64,000 bases of DNA, taken from NCBI GenBank assembly GCA_019915015.1, contig JAHBBC010000064.1, positions 1 through 64,000 on the forward strand, written 5' to 3'. The notes beneath the pieces were generated by a model that had not been told where the DNA came from, ran no database searches, and saw nothing but the letters and a program-made list of their open reading frames with translations. The stretch is from Auriscalpium vulgare (taxonomy: Eukaryota > Basidiomycota > Agaricomycetes > Russulales > Auriscalpiaceae). Position numbers and translations under genes: made by a program. Positions 1-9,281 of the stretch are shown here, piece by piece (position 1 is the first letter of the stretch; each line of letters begins with the position of its first letter).

Positions 1-544
1 CGCCATGCGCCGGCTGGTGCGTGTTTGGCGTTGCTGGAGTCGAGCCGCCATCAATCGGGGAAGACGGAGGCAGTGATAACGGGATGCGTGGATGGACACC
101 CGAACGCCGCCTCTGGCGTGCTTCGTCTGGGGTAGGGGAGGGCGTTCGGAATGCGGGCGGGGGGCCATCGAAAACTGCGTGCTCGCCGCGAGGCGAAGGC
201 GGCGGAGCAGGAGTATGGTGCGGGCGGCGAGGTGTCTCGAACGTACGGGATGGTCCAACGAGGTCAAGAATGGGCTCCCGGGCGGGAGTCTTTAGCATCG
301 CCCCTTCCCCAGCTTCGGCTACGTCGTCTCCATCTCCTCCGTCCTGGTGGACAGCCGGCTTTCGAGCAGGACGCTTGCCCTTGGTCTTGGCTTTCGCAGG
401 ATTCTTCTTGATTGGTTTGCCCTTCGGCTTCACTTCTGGATCATCGGTAGCGCGGTTGCGGACAGTCTTGTCTATGAGCACATATACGATGGGCTTCGCC
501 GCCGTTTGCGTGCGGGTCCGTGCACCGGAACGTGTGGCCGGCAT
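1..544 (-). CDS. Partial hypothetical protein, Pro/Lys/Ser-rich, runs off the left edge
   Basis: An open frame starts at an ATG at 544 on the minus strand and stays open for 181 codons to the window edge, so the 3' part is missing. The product begins MPATRSGARTRTQTAAKPIV, passes a basic Lys/Pro stretch (around residues 45-70) and continues with repeated T-P and S-P motifs (FETPRRP, FRTPSPTPDE, PLSLPPSS). This composition is typical of disordered, phosphorylatable nuclear regions, but no domain is visible and the function is unknown. Upstream exons cannot be excluded because the frame upstream is short. The opposite strand also has open frames here, but their low-complexity content looks like a shadow of this one. 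Confidence 0.45.
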   Translation of the reverse strand, partial: MPATRSGARTRTQTAAKPIVYVLIDKTVRNRATDDPEVKPKGKPIKKNPAKAKTKGKRPARKPAVHQDGGDGDDVAEAGEGAMLKTPAREPILDLVGPSRTFETPRRPHHTPAPPPSPRGEHAVFDGPPPAFRTPSPTPDEARQRRRSGVHPRIPLSLPPSSPIDGGSTPATPNTHQPAHG

Positions 545-1073
545 GGAATGGCCGTCACTGCGTCGACATTCAACATGGAAACTATAGCAGCATAGACACA
601 GATACTCACAGTTTCTCTAAGTGAGGATATGTAGAGAGTTTGTACAGATGGTATACGGGAGAGAGTGGTGGGAGGATGAAGAAACGAGGCAAGGGCGGCG
701 ACGCTCGGACCCCGCAGCACCGTGGGAAGAACGCGTTTATAGCAGAGTCTCGTGATCGCTCAACAATTGAACAAACAAAGCAAGTCGCGGGGAGTAGCCG
801 CTGAAGGCTTCAACTGCTTCACATCATGCACAACGTCTTCAACACTCTCCTTGAACGACTACTGTAGTAGTCGTCTTGAGACTTGTCCACCCTTTAGAAC
901 GAAATTTTCCGCTCGCTGTTCAACCTGACTTTCATATACTCACTCGTGACTCGAAACGAGCCGCAGTTTGTTGTTTTTTGGAGCACTTAAGTCAACGAAC
1001 ATATATGCCTCCAGCAAACAGATATAACGATAATCAAATATAACAGCTAGGATAGTACAGAGATAGTTCCGTG
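545..1073. other. Intergenic, between the partial gene and the panB 3' end
   Basis: No convincing coding region. The minus-strand stretch just upstream of the partial gene is its presumptive promoter and leader. The AT-rich part around 960-1070 lies directly downstream of the panB stop codon and probably holds its 3' untranslated region. Confidence 0.5.
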
Positions 1074-2202
1074 TTACATGCTCATCGCCACGCGCTGCTT
1101 CTCCTGAACAGGAATCACTCTGTGGTCTTCCTGAAGCTCTCCCACATCGTCGAGAAACTTCGCCCATTCGCCCTCACCCATCTCATATCCCTCTTCCCTC
1201 GCTCTCGGGAATGACCTATCCCTGACCGCATCAATATAGGCTTGCACTCCCCTTCCCTCCTCCTGGCCGACATCCGCGAACCGCCGAACGAACTTCGCCT
1301 TCCGGCCGTGCCACCGCGTCATCAGGTCGTCCCATACCAGCACCTGCCCACTCGTGCCCGGCCCTGCACCAATCCCTATCGTCGGGATACTCAGCTTGTC
1401 AGTGATGAACGCGCCGAGCTGGTGCGGGATCGCCTCCAGGACAATCGAGAATGCGCCCGCCTCCTCCAAGGTGCGCGCGGCCTCGTACACCTCGCGCGCA
1501 CCGGCGGCGTCGCGCCCCTGCACGCGATACCCGGACAGCGCGACGTGGCGCTGCGGCATGAGCCCGACGTGCGCCATCACGGGGATCCCCACCTGTGCGA
1601 TGCGGCGCACGACGTCCGCGACCTCCGCGCCGCCCTCGAGCTTGACGGCCTCGATGTGACCCTCCTTGACCATGCGCACCGCGTTGCGCACGGCGTCGTC
1701 CGCGCCGGCCTGGTAAGAGCCGAACGGCATGTCCGCGACGAGCAGCGGGTGAGCGGTGCCGCGCGCGACCGCGCGGCAGTGGTGCAGCATCTCGTCTAGC
1801 GTGAGCAGCGTCGTGGATGGCAGCCCTAGGCACACCTGCGCTAGCGAGTCGCCGACAAGCGTGATGTCGACGCCGTGCGTGTCGAGCGCGCGGGCGGTGG
1901 GGAAGTCGTAAGCCGTGAGCATGGAGATGGGCGTGCCGGTGCTGCGCAGTTGGTGCAGATGCTGGATCGTGACTTTCTTACGTGGTGACGCTAGAGCGGG
2001 TTGTTCGGCAGGGTGCGCGGGGGAGATGTCATGGAGCGGACTCACGGGCTGTGGGCATGCCGCCCTCGACAGTCATCGGGCGCACGCTCATCCAGCGTCG
2101 CCCGCCCGGTATGCGCCTCCTCGCGCCCGCCACTCGCACCCCCGCGCTCGCAGACGACAAGCGCAGCGGCGCGCCCGTGCCGGAAGCGAGACTTCTCCAC
2201 AT
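1074..2202 (-). CDS. panB: 3-methyl-2-oxobutanoate hydroxymethyltransferase (ketopantoate hydroxymethyltransferase), mitochondrial
   Basis: This enzyme transfers a hydroxymethyl group from 5,10-methylenetetrahydrofolate to 2-oxoisovalerate, the first committed step of pantothenate and CoA synthesis. The family signature is clear: MLTAYDFPTARALD near the start, the metal- and substrate-binding region VGDSLAQVCLG, VADMPFGSYQ, VKLEGG, MAHVGLMPQ, the catalytic Glu in VLEAIPHQL, and GIGAGPGTSGQVLVW. The long exon opens without an ATG. A GTGAGT donor at 2045 and a CTCTAG acceptor at 1991 define a 55-nt intron (1991-2045). Joining it gives an upstream exon from ATG 2202, beginning MWRSLASGTGAPLRLSSASA. 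That Arg/Ser/Ala-rich leader with no acidic residue for about 40 positions looks like a mitochondrial presequence, as expected for the fungal enzyme. The stop is TAA at 1074-1076. The C-terminus extends a little past the core fold. Confidence 0.93.
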
Positions 2203-3556
2203 CTGGCCTGCACAGCAGTAGTTTCCTAAACAGCGCAGAAGCCCTGATCGTCAGCCGATAGCCTCTGGCGCTGGCAGAGATATGACTTACCCGTTATGAC
2301 AAAATGCTTGATACGATGGTGCTCGCACACGACTTGGTGATGCAAGATGATGGTCGGGCTTGGGGGATCTGGTTCTGATGTGGATGGATGGGAGGGATGC
2401 GGATGCCATGGACCTCAGATCTTTATACCATGCGGGGCGTCTCAGGATGATCCGATCGTACTGTTGTTGAGAGGCTGGCGCCTGAAAATGGTGCAAGGAC
2501 CAAGGAGCAGATATTAATGACATGGGCGCCCACGGACCCGCCGCCGCCGCCGAGTCGTGCCCGGGTGCATGTGGACTCTGTATGTTGTCGTTGCTATGGC
2601 TTGACGGACGTGGGATCACCGGTATGTCGTCGCTCCTGGCGCCGTAGTATGGCAATATTCTGACGCATCGCGGAGTCGCGCACGCTGCTGCACACAGTAC
2701 ATGGCGCGCATGCATCCTTTCAATCTCGCTGTGACTAGGACTAGGCTATCGTCGGTGAAAAGAGCGGGTGCTGCGAGCGCGGCGAGCTGGCCCTGCGATG
2801 CTCCTGGCTCCATGATACCCGGGACTTTTTAACCAATTGCATTGCTCGCAGCGCGCACGCCGGAGACGCCTCCACCCGCACATTCCCAGCCGCGTTCAGC
2901 GCGTCGCATCACCATCACCAACCACGATCCTGAAAACGCAATATCGCCACCAAACGCACCGCGCGCCTTCTGCGACGCCGCCCGCGCAATATCCTATCCT
3001 CGCTCTGCGGCTGCCCTCCAAGAAACTCGCTTGGCCGGCGCCGTTCTGCTGCACTTATCAGCGCCGTGTCTCCAGCCGTCTGCGTTGCCGCGTGCCGACC
3101 CCGATCGCCGCGAGCACGCATGCATTGCAAGTAATATACCCGGCGCGTGTCCTACATTATCATATCGCATGCAACGCGGGGCGCCCGCCGCGTGCTCGAT
3201 GCTGTCTGCTCGCTCCCACCATCATGCGACGCGCCATTGGCCCTTCTAGTGCGCGTCAGCCCTATCCAACCCCACCGTGCCGCACCTTACGTTGTATGTA
3301 TTATATAGGTAGGTATATGTGCGCATACTGCGTCCGCGCATCCCCGCGCGGCGAAGCGATCGTTATGGCAGACTCGAGCATCACAGAATACTACTACTTG
3401 TGCTGGCACGTGTGGTGCGCGAGGCCGTGCGACATGGAATTGTCTGCGATTGGAGTCCGTGTTCATCAGTACTAGTATCATGAAGTATATATGTACCCGG
3501 TCTGGCAATTATAATACTAGATTCTTGCTGAAATATAGTACACGGCCAGCAGAATT
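2203..3556. other. Long intergenic stretch upstream of panB, no supported gene
   Basis: Several open frames exist on both strands (for example plus strand near 2837-3475 and minus strand near 2287-2813). They lack ATG starts, recognisable motifs or plausible splice structure and look like chance frames in GC-rich DNA. The part next to 2203 is the likely panB promoter; no TATA box stands out. Confidence 0.5.
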
Positions 3557-3694
3557 ATCGGCCTGGGGCCAGCGCGGGCGGATCTGGCCCAGAGCCGATG
3601 ATCATCAGCTCAGTGGCTAAAAGGGGCGCTTTGGCGTGACACCAGGATGTCGCTTATCGGCGTGAGGCCAATGCTCACCGGCCTGGTGCCAAAG
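3557..3694 (+). repeat. Short degenerate direct repeats (RTCGGCSTGRGGCCA-like)
   Basis: Three related 16-18 bp blocks occur at 3557-3573, 3656-3672 and 3677-3694, of the form ATCGGCCTGGGGCCAGC with scattered changes. They lie in a region with no gene. They could be a worn minisatellite or part of an old element; nothing further can be assigned. Confidence 0.35.
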
Positions 3695-4595
3695 TGATCT
3701 CCCCCGCTCAGGCCACTCGACTGCCGCTCGTTACCTTCGGATCAATCAATGTTCTCATTTCCAGGTGACTCAAGCTTCATGAATAAGCAAACAAACAACT
3801 GGGATTTCTACAAGTCATACTACTACTGTGCTAGACATGGTCTACGGATACAAATAATCATGACTACGCTATACAGTGTACACACCTTGTTTCCAGGAAC
3901 CCAGCAAGCAACCCAGCAAGCTTTAAGACAGCTCAGCGAGCACATAAGCGTCAGAGAGCTCGACAGTCCACCAGCATGAGTCCAGCAAAGAGTAAGCGCT
4001 AAGCCGTAGCGAGAGTCAAGAGGAGACCGGATGGCGTCAAAGCAGGTGTCACGTAGTCGCAGAGAAAGGGCTGCAGAGGGGGAGATGATGCTGCCGCAGC
4101 AGGGGCGACGTTCGAGGAGAGCAAGCATGGCACCCGATGGTCACAATTGAAGACATACCTTCATTCCCAAATATCCACCTTGTTGGTCATCCTTCGTAGC
4201 CTGCGGCAGGTTCATCGACGGAGGGAGGGCGCTGAGTGGTGGTGTGGGCGAGAGGAACGACGGTGATGGGAAGAGCAAAGTTGAACATGTCACACGATTG
4301 CACAAGTCACCGCAATCGGCTGTCAGACCAATATGGTGCCATCCGGCCCAGCGCTACATGCAGAAGTCCGGCATGGAGCCAATGCCCGTATCCATTGGCC
4401 GCCGCCCGAGTCGTGATCCGGGCTTCACGCCAATATTGTACAATCGAAGTTCAAGTAGTTCTTCGTTTCGTCACCTTCAGCACTGCTGCGCAGGACCAGC
4501 GAGGCCCAACTCCAAGACGAGCAGTATCTCAGCCGTCACCAGCCTACTCTCAGCCTCTTCCCCTTCACAGCTGGAATGGTCATTCCCTAACAGAC
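3695..4595. other. Intergenic and probable leader of the duplicated small gene
   Basis: No domain-bearing frame was found. The plus frame of the downstream gene is open back to about 4236, but its translation is low-quality sequence with no motif. A CCCTTCACAG acceptor-like site at about 4561-4570 precedes the chosen start, so the upstream part is more likely untranslated leader with an intron than coding. Confidence 0.4.
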
Positions 4596-5531
4596 ATGGC
4601 CGACGAAGACAGTGCGCCCACACAGCCAGTCCAGCCGACCAAACTTACCGCCGCCATGCGGACGATCGCGCTAACAGCCCTCGACAAATTCTGCCTAAAA
4701 AAGTGGGTCAACAAGACAGGCTCTGCGTTCTTCTGGCTTCCGTACACCACATTTGTTCCCGACGACATCTTCGTCGCGCTCCTCGATAACCTTCCTCTCA
4801 TCCGCGACCGCGAGGCGCTGGGGCGTCTGGCGCGCGGCTGGGAGTTCCTCGAGGAGGATGGCGGCGCGCTGTTCGACGTGATATGCAGCCTCAACATGGA
4901 ATTCGACGCGATGCGGAAAGAGTCTGGTGAGGAGAGCACGCAAACCAGACGCGCGGCTGGGCTGATACGCTGCGAACATTGGCCCCACCCAGCCTCGTCC
5001 CCTTCACAGCATGGTTCTTCGCTAGAACTTGAAGACATGCCCGGCGAAGACAGTGCGCCCACACAGCCAGTCCAGCCGACCAAACTTACCGCCGCCATGC
5101 GGACGATCGCGCTGACAGCCCTCGATAAATTCTGCCTAAAAAAATGGGTCAACAAGACGGGCCCCGCGTTCTTCTGGCTTCCGTACACCACGTTCATTCC
5201 CGACGACATCCTCGTCGCGCTCCTCGACAGCCTTCCTCTCATCCGAGACCGCGAGGCGCTGGCGCGTTTGGCGCGCGGCTGGGAGTTCCTCGAGGAGGAT
5301 GGCGGCGCGCTGTTCGACGTGATATGCAGCCTCAACACGGAATTCGATGCGATGCGGAAGGAGGCTGGTGTGGAGGAGGCGGAGGAGGCACTGGGCGCGC
5401 GTGCGACAGCCTGGCACGGCGCCATCGAGACGACGGCGAATGCAAGATCGGTACGCAGTGTCGCTGTCGCTCATACACTCGACTTGAATCTCCATCTCGC
5501 CCCATCGCAGGAGATCGGGACGTGTAAATAA
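4596..5531 (+). CDS. Hypothetical protein made of two in-frame tandem copies of a ~108-residue unit
   Basis: From ATG 4596 the frame runs 311 codons to TAA 5529-5531. It holds two nearly identical units, each starting M-x-x-E-D-S-A-P-T-Q and carrying TAAMRTIALTALDKFCLKKW, FFWLPYTTF, PDDI, LPLIRDREAL and RGWEFLEEDGGALFDVICSL. Differences are conservative (for example SAFF/PAFF, DNLP/DSLP). The units are about 441 nt apart, a multiple of three, so the frame survives the duplication. The linker after unit 1 begins GTGAGG and ends TTCACAG, so it could also be a readthrough-capable intron; each unit has its own ATG, so two small genes are an alternative. The repeat is mostly helical-looking and acidic. 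I do not recognise the family. The last ~50 residues diverge from the repeat and may partly be non-coding. Confidence 0.55.
   Translation: MADEDSAPTQPVQPTKLTAAMRTIALTALDKFCLKKWVNKTGSAFFWLPYTTFVPDDIFVALLDNLPLIRDREALGRLARGWEFLEEDGGALFDVICSLNMEFDAMRKESGEESTQTRRAAGLIRCEHWPHPASSPSQHGSSLELEDMPGEDSAPTQPVQPTKLTAAMRTIALTALDKFCLKKWVNKTGPAFFWLPYTTFIPDDILVALLDSLPLIRDREALARLARGWEFLEEDGGALFDVICSLNTEFDAMRKEAGVEEAEEALGARATAWHGAIETTANARSVRSVAVAHTLDLNLHLAPSQEIGTCK
4605..4929 (+). repeat. Tandem duplication unit 1 (325 bp)
   Basis: This block aligns without gaps to 5046-5370 at high identity. Differences are scattered single bases. Homology continues a short way upstream, where both copies have a TCCCCTTCACAGC block, so the duplication includes part of the 5' leader. 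Confidence 0.85.
5046..5370 (+). repeat. Tandem duplication unit 2 (325 bp)
   Basis: Second copy of the block at 4605-4929, same length and orientation, offset 441 bp. The copy carries GPAFF, IPDDIL and ALARL where unit 1 has GSAFF, VPDDIF and ALGRL. Confidence 0.85.
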
Positions 5532-6020
5532 GTATGCAGAGCGCGCAGGCGCCTGCTGCTGTTCTTGCGGGGGTGCGTGAGCAGAAGCAGCAGCGGTGTG
5601 CTGCTTCATGTTCTGTAGATCTTTCCCGAGAGAATGCTGCGCGGCCCAGACATGCTGGCCCGCCTACTGCGAGCACCGCACGCGTACGCTGCAGTCCAGA
5701 GTCCGAGCCCAGCGATCTGCGACCAGCGCATGACTCGGAGGACCGAACATAATCGCAGGATTCGGATTCTAGGGACCTGGGAACTGCGCGGCGAGGAAGA
5801 GGAAGCGGCCCGCACGCAGGTCAGTTGCGTTACCAGTGCGCCCGAACGCGATTAAAGGCCCGTGCGCAGAACGTCATCCCGCCGCGCAGAAAAACTCAAG
5901 AAAGAAAGATGTCACCGTTGAGGGCGGCGGCGCGTGCCTGTGGGTGCGTGCGGGGAGGCGGTGTGCACCTGAATTAATCGCCCTTGTCGCTGACAGTGAC
6001 AGTGACAGCGCGAGGGCCAT
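5532..6020. other. Intergenic, nothing supported
   Basis: Only short unrelated frames are present. The F-box segment expected upstream of the pseudogene at 6021 is not found here in any plus frame, which indicates that the pseudogene lost its 5' end. Confidence 0.5.
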
Positions 6021-7200
6021 GGGTGCTGAGAGCCGAACAATTCCCCGTCCTCGAAGAATTGGATCTTTTCAGTCCCGGAGAACAGAACAGAATGCAATAC
6101 CGCCTGTCAGAGTCCATCGACATTCTCAGCGCCCCGCACCTCCGCAGCATCTATCTAAGTGGATTCATTGATCTTGCTGGATGGACTCCCATTACCAACC
6201 CCACGAAGCTAGAACTTGACCTTGAGCTCCCATCTCGACGTTCGACGAGGTTTTTACCCTCCTGCGTCAGTGCCCCCACCTCCATACACTAGTGCTCGAC
6301 GACTGCCTACCTCTACTTCCAGACGGCGCCCTTTCGATTCCCAAGCGCATCCATGCGCAGCTTCCCCTCCTAGAGTACCTCCACGTGGAAGCACCAGCGG
6401 CGATTCTCCAGTACTTTCTTCAAAGCCTCGCCTTCCCGTCAACGGCCGCGTTGCGCCTCATGATCATTCCATACTACCTGGAGCCGGTGTTCAAGAGAAT
6501 TACCTCCGGCCTCCTGCATTTCATCCGCGTGCGTCTGCGCAGCACCAATGCGCCGATTTTGCGCTCCATCGAGATCAAGAGCAAGGCCGACTGGTGGATC
6601 ACGATCAAAGCCGATACGTCGTTCCACGTGGCCAACGACGCCCAGTTCACCATCTGCACCATCACAGACAGCGGTGACCGCGGGGCGCGCGGATTCATAT
6701 TAAGGGTCTTGAATGCCCTGCCTCTCGAAGCGACCACGCACCTCTTTGCCACCAGGCCCTTCTCCACACAACGACTATCGCAGACGACATGGCGCGCGGT
6801 GTTCGAACGTCTCCCGCGCGTCGTGACCGTTCAGACCACCATGGGAACAAACGTGCCTCCCGTTGTGGGCGGCCTGGTTGCCGCCGTCAAGCGCGGCCGT
6901 GCGTGGGCGAGGCGGCGTCGTAGGCACGATACTGCGGTTGCGCCCGAGCGCCTGAATGTGGTCGCGCCGGAGGAAGGCGCATCCTCGCTCAAGGTGTTGG
7001 ACGCCCTCCTTGCTATCTACAAGGCCATGGACGCGCCGTACAAGCCAGCGGGCGTGCCCCTAGCGATTTTGGATCTGCCGGGAGGTGCACAGGGAGACGA
7101 AGTGCAAGACTTTAGGGAGGAGCTGCGCTCCCATGTAGGGCAGCTCCTCGTCGACAGCGACGTATGGAATTCTGACTCCTCGGGCATGAGATGGGCTTGA
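6021..7200 (+). pseudogene. 5'-truncated, frameshifted F-box family pseudogene
   Basis: The translation matches the middle and C-terminal parts of the F-box protein at 29993-31510: LRSIYLSGFIDLAGW, STFDEVFTLLRQCP, LPLLEYL, FPSTAALRL, NAPILRSIEI, TTWRAVFERLPRV, VVGGLVA, YKAMDAPYKPAGVPLAIL and LRSHVGQLLVDSDVWNS all have counterparts. Two lesions show decay. The first ~170 residues including the F-box are absent. At about 6229-6235 the homology jumps from the frame reading KLELDLEL to the next frame reading ISTFDEVF, consistent with a 1-nt deletion or equivalent. Downstream of the shift the frame is open to TGA 7198-7200, so a short C-terminal product is conceivable but would lack the F-box. Confidence 0.75.
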
Positions 7201-7777
7201 GATGGGCTGCGCGGCTCGGCCCTGGGTTTATCACGATCACATGTATGTACCTTCTGCAGTGTGCAGAAACCGTAGTGTGTCGATTCAGTCTAATAGAGGG
7301 TCGGTACAGAGACAGCCTTAATAAGAGATAAGATGAGATTCAGGGATCCCACGCCCACGCCGGTTGTTCTCTCACTGCGGCTTGGCTATGTACACCGCCG
7401 TTCCGGCCAGAGCTTCCGAGAATGTAGTGACGTATTCTCCCACAGATGCCACCAAAACTCTTCCCAGATGTCCCGCGAACTCTTGGGGAATCTAGGCCCC
7501 TCTTCTTAATGAAGCTCCGGCAAGCACAGGCTCCCATCAATCGTGATGAGAAGCTTTGGCAAAGCTTTGGCCCAAGCTCTGCGAGGACGTAGCTTTGCTC
7601 TTGGTATAGGCAGATCCGCAGCGACCTTCAGCGGGATTTGGGGCGCATATTCTCGGGATAATAGCAGTATATATTGGTTATATATATTACGTCGGACAAC
7701 GAGCGTGATATGCAAATGATATGTACAGTACGCGCAGAAGGGATTGTTATCAGGCAAGAAATATATACCGATTGAGC
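7201..7777. other. Intergenic at the left edge of the transposon island
   Basis: No gene is supported. The AT-rich block at about 7660-7770 (TATATATT runs) lies just downstream of the accessory gene stop and is probably its 3' region. I looked here for a terminal inverted repeat pairing with the 13.8-14.3 kb region and found only an 11-bp match, too weak to call. Confidence 0.45.
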
Positions 7778-9089
7778 TCAGTCTGCCTTCGCGACGTCGG
7801 ACTCATTGATGGCGCCATAGAGTTCCTGATCCTTCTTCAGGATCTTAGCAAACACCCTGCGAGAATGCTCAGCACAGATGCAAGAATCAACTAATAGCAA
7901 CGTGCCTCGAGATCTTTTTCTCGTCATTCTTATGCAGTGCTCGGACTTCGACGAGCTCTTGATCCACGTATTGCCAGAACTTTGTGTCGGGAAGCTGTGA
8001 TGCGGCTGTGCTCAGCTTGAACAGCAGATATGCGTGTCGCTAGTAGATTTTCAGATGAGTAATGGAAAGGTGTTGTCAAAGCGCACAGCTTACCAGGAAG
8101 GCAACTCGCCCTAGCATTTCCAATGTCGGCGCTTTCCGAGCGTGGTCTTTGACAGGCTTGTTGATCGCGTTGCAGAGGGTGGCAATGTCGTCCGCAACAG
8201 TCTTCACGCCGTCTGGCTCCTTGGGATCGATGGGTTGCGGGAGGGACTCTTCGAGCTGCGGACAGAGGCAGTATTAGCTAGTGCCGTGTGATGCACCGGG
8301 AATATTGAACGTACGGCCTTCTTGAGCTCATACCGGCGCGAGTTCAGCTTGGAACGCGCGTACTTGACGATTACATCCCACTTGAGTTTGTCGCCTTTGA
8401 GCTTTGCCACGCCCCAAGCATCTTTGTTCAGCAGTCTTTCCTGTACCCATCGTCAGCGAGAAGGGACTGTGGGAGAATATGACACGGACCTCTATTGCGT
8501 GCAAAGGAGTATCCTTCCCGATGTACGCTCCGATGCTCGGGTCTGTGATGACTGCAAATGATGCGTTATCTATGAAATCCTGTGCGATGACATGACAAAT
8601 TAGCGGTCGAAGCGCATGCATGAGGAGTACGGCACCTTCATAGGAGCTGGCAGGGAATACAGCGCATCGGCGGGTTGTAATTCATCCTGCCGCTGCATGA
8701 TCTTGAGCAAATATGCCTGCAAATTGACGGTCTGCTCCGCTGGCTCGAGCTGCAAACAGGTGAGTTGTCATGCGGCGCGTGCAAATGCAAATCTTGACCT
8801 TTGCAAATTCCAAAAGAGATTTCCGCGCTTCTGGAAGCAGCCTGACGCGCCGCGCTGCGGCCTCGGCGTACTGCGACAGGTCTTCTCCGGGTCTTTTACG
8901 AGGAGGTGTTCTTGGAGGGTTGATTGAGGCAGCGGTATCGCCGTTTTCATGCGGAAGCAAAAGGAGGCTGGTAAGTGGCGTACTGTTGAGAGAGTCGTCA
9001 CCGTCGTCTGAGCGTGGTGACGGAGGTCCGGTGAGGGCATCACTACTGCGAATGGGTGAACTGTCAACGTTATAAATGGAGTGGGCCAT
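7778..9089 (-). CDS. Accessory protein of a transposase cassette (copy A), function unknown
   Basis: Minus-strand gene of seven exons, about 330 residues after splicing, from ATG 9089 to TGA 7778. Exon 1 (8799-9089) encodes a Ser/Pro-rich tail with PPRTPPRKRPGED, then the helical segment AEAAARRVRLLPEARKSLLEF. Later exons give VNLQAYLLKIMQRQDEL, FIDNASFAVITDPSIGAYIG, KLKWDVIVKYARSKLNSRRY, VAFLRHAYLLFKL, FWQYVDQELVEVR and a C-terminus VAKAD. All junctions keep frame; the intron at 7857-7905 uses a GC donor. The product looks all-helical, with no catalytic motif. It is divergently placed, 192 bp from the transposase-like gene at 9282. Copy B (14326-16325) has the same order of segments next to a second transposase, so the pairing appears meaningful. 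I do not recognise the family. Confidence 0.7.
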
Positions 9090-9281
9090 GGATAAAAATG
9101 GTGCTGAGCGGCAAGGGGAAAGAAGCGATGGGCAGACACCGTGGTGGGCGATGTTGAGAGCGAGTGGGGGGAAAATTGGACGTTTGCCTGTTGAAGACCG
9201 TGAGAGCGAGTTCAGAAAGATCGTCGTTGAGCATGGACCAAGTCAGCTCGCGCGCCTTGATGCACAGGTCTGCCCAAAATC
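9090..9281. promoter_or_regulatory. Divergent promoter region between accessory A and transposase A
   Basis: This 192-bp gap separates two head-to-head genes. A TATAAA sequence on the plus strand lies at about 9071-9076, inside the first codons of the accessory gene. No other element is evident. Shared regulation of the two genes is an inference from spacing alone. Confidence 0.35.

Noticed and set aside
1242..1833. Open frames opposite and in other phases of panB
   Set aside because: The minus-strand frame matches PanB throughout; the others come from codon bias.
2837..3475. 212-codon plus-strand open frame
   Set aside because: It opens at a non-ATG codon, is Arg/Pro/Cys-rich with no motif, and overlaps similar frames in other phases, as expected by chance in GC-rich DNA.
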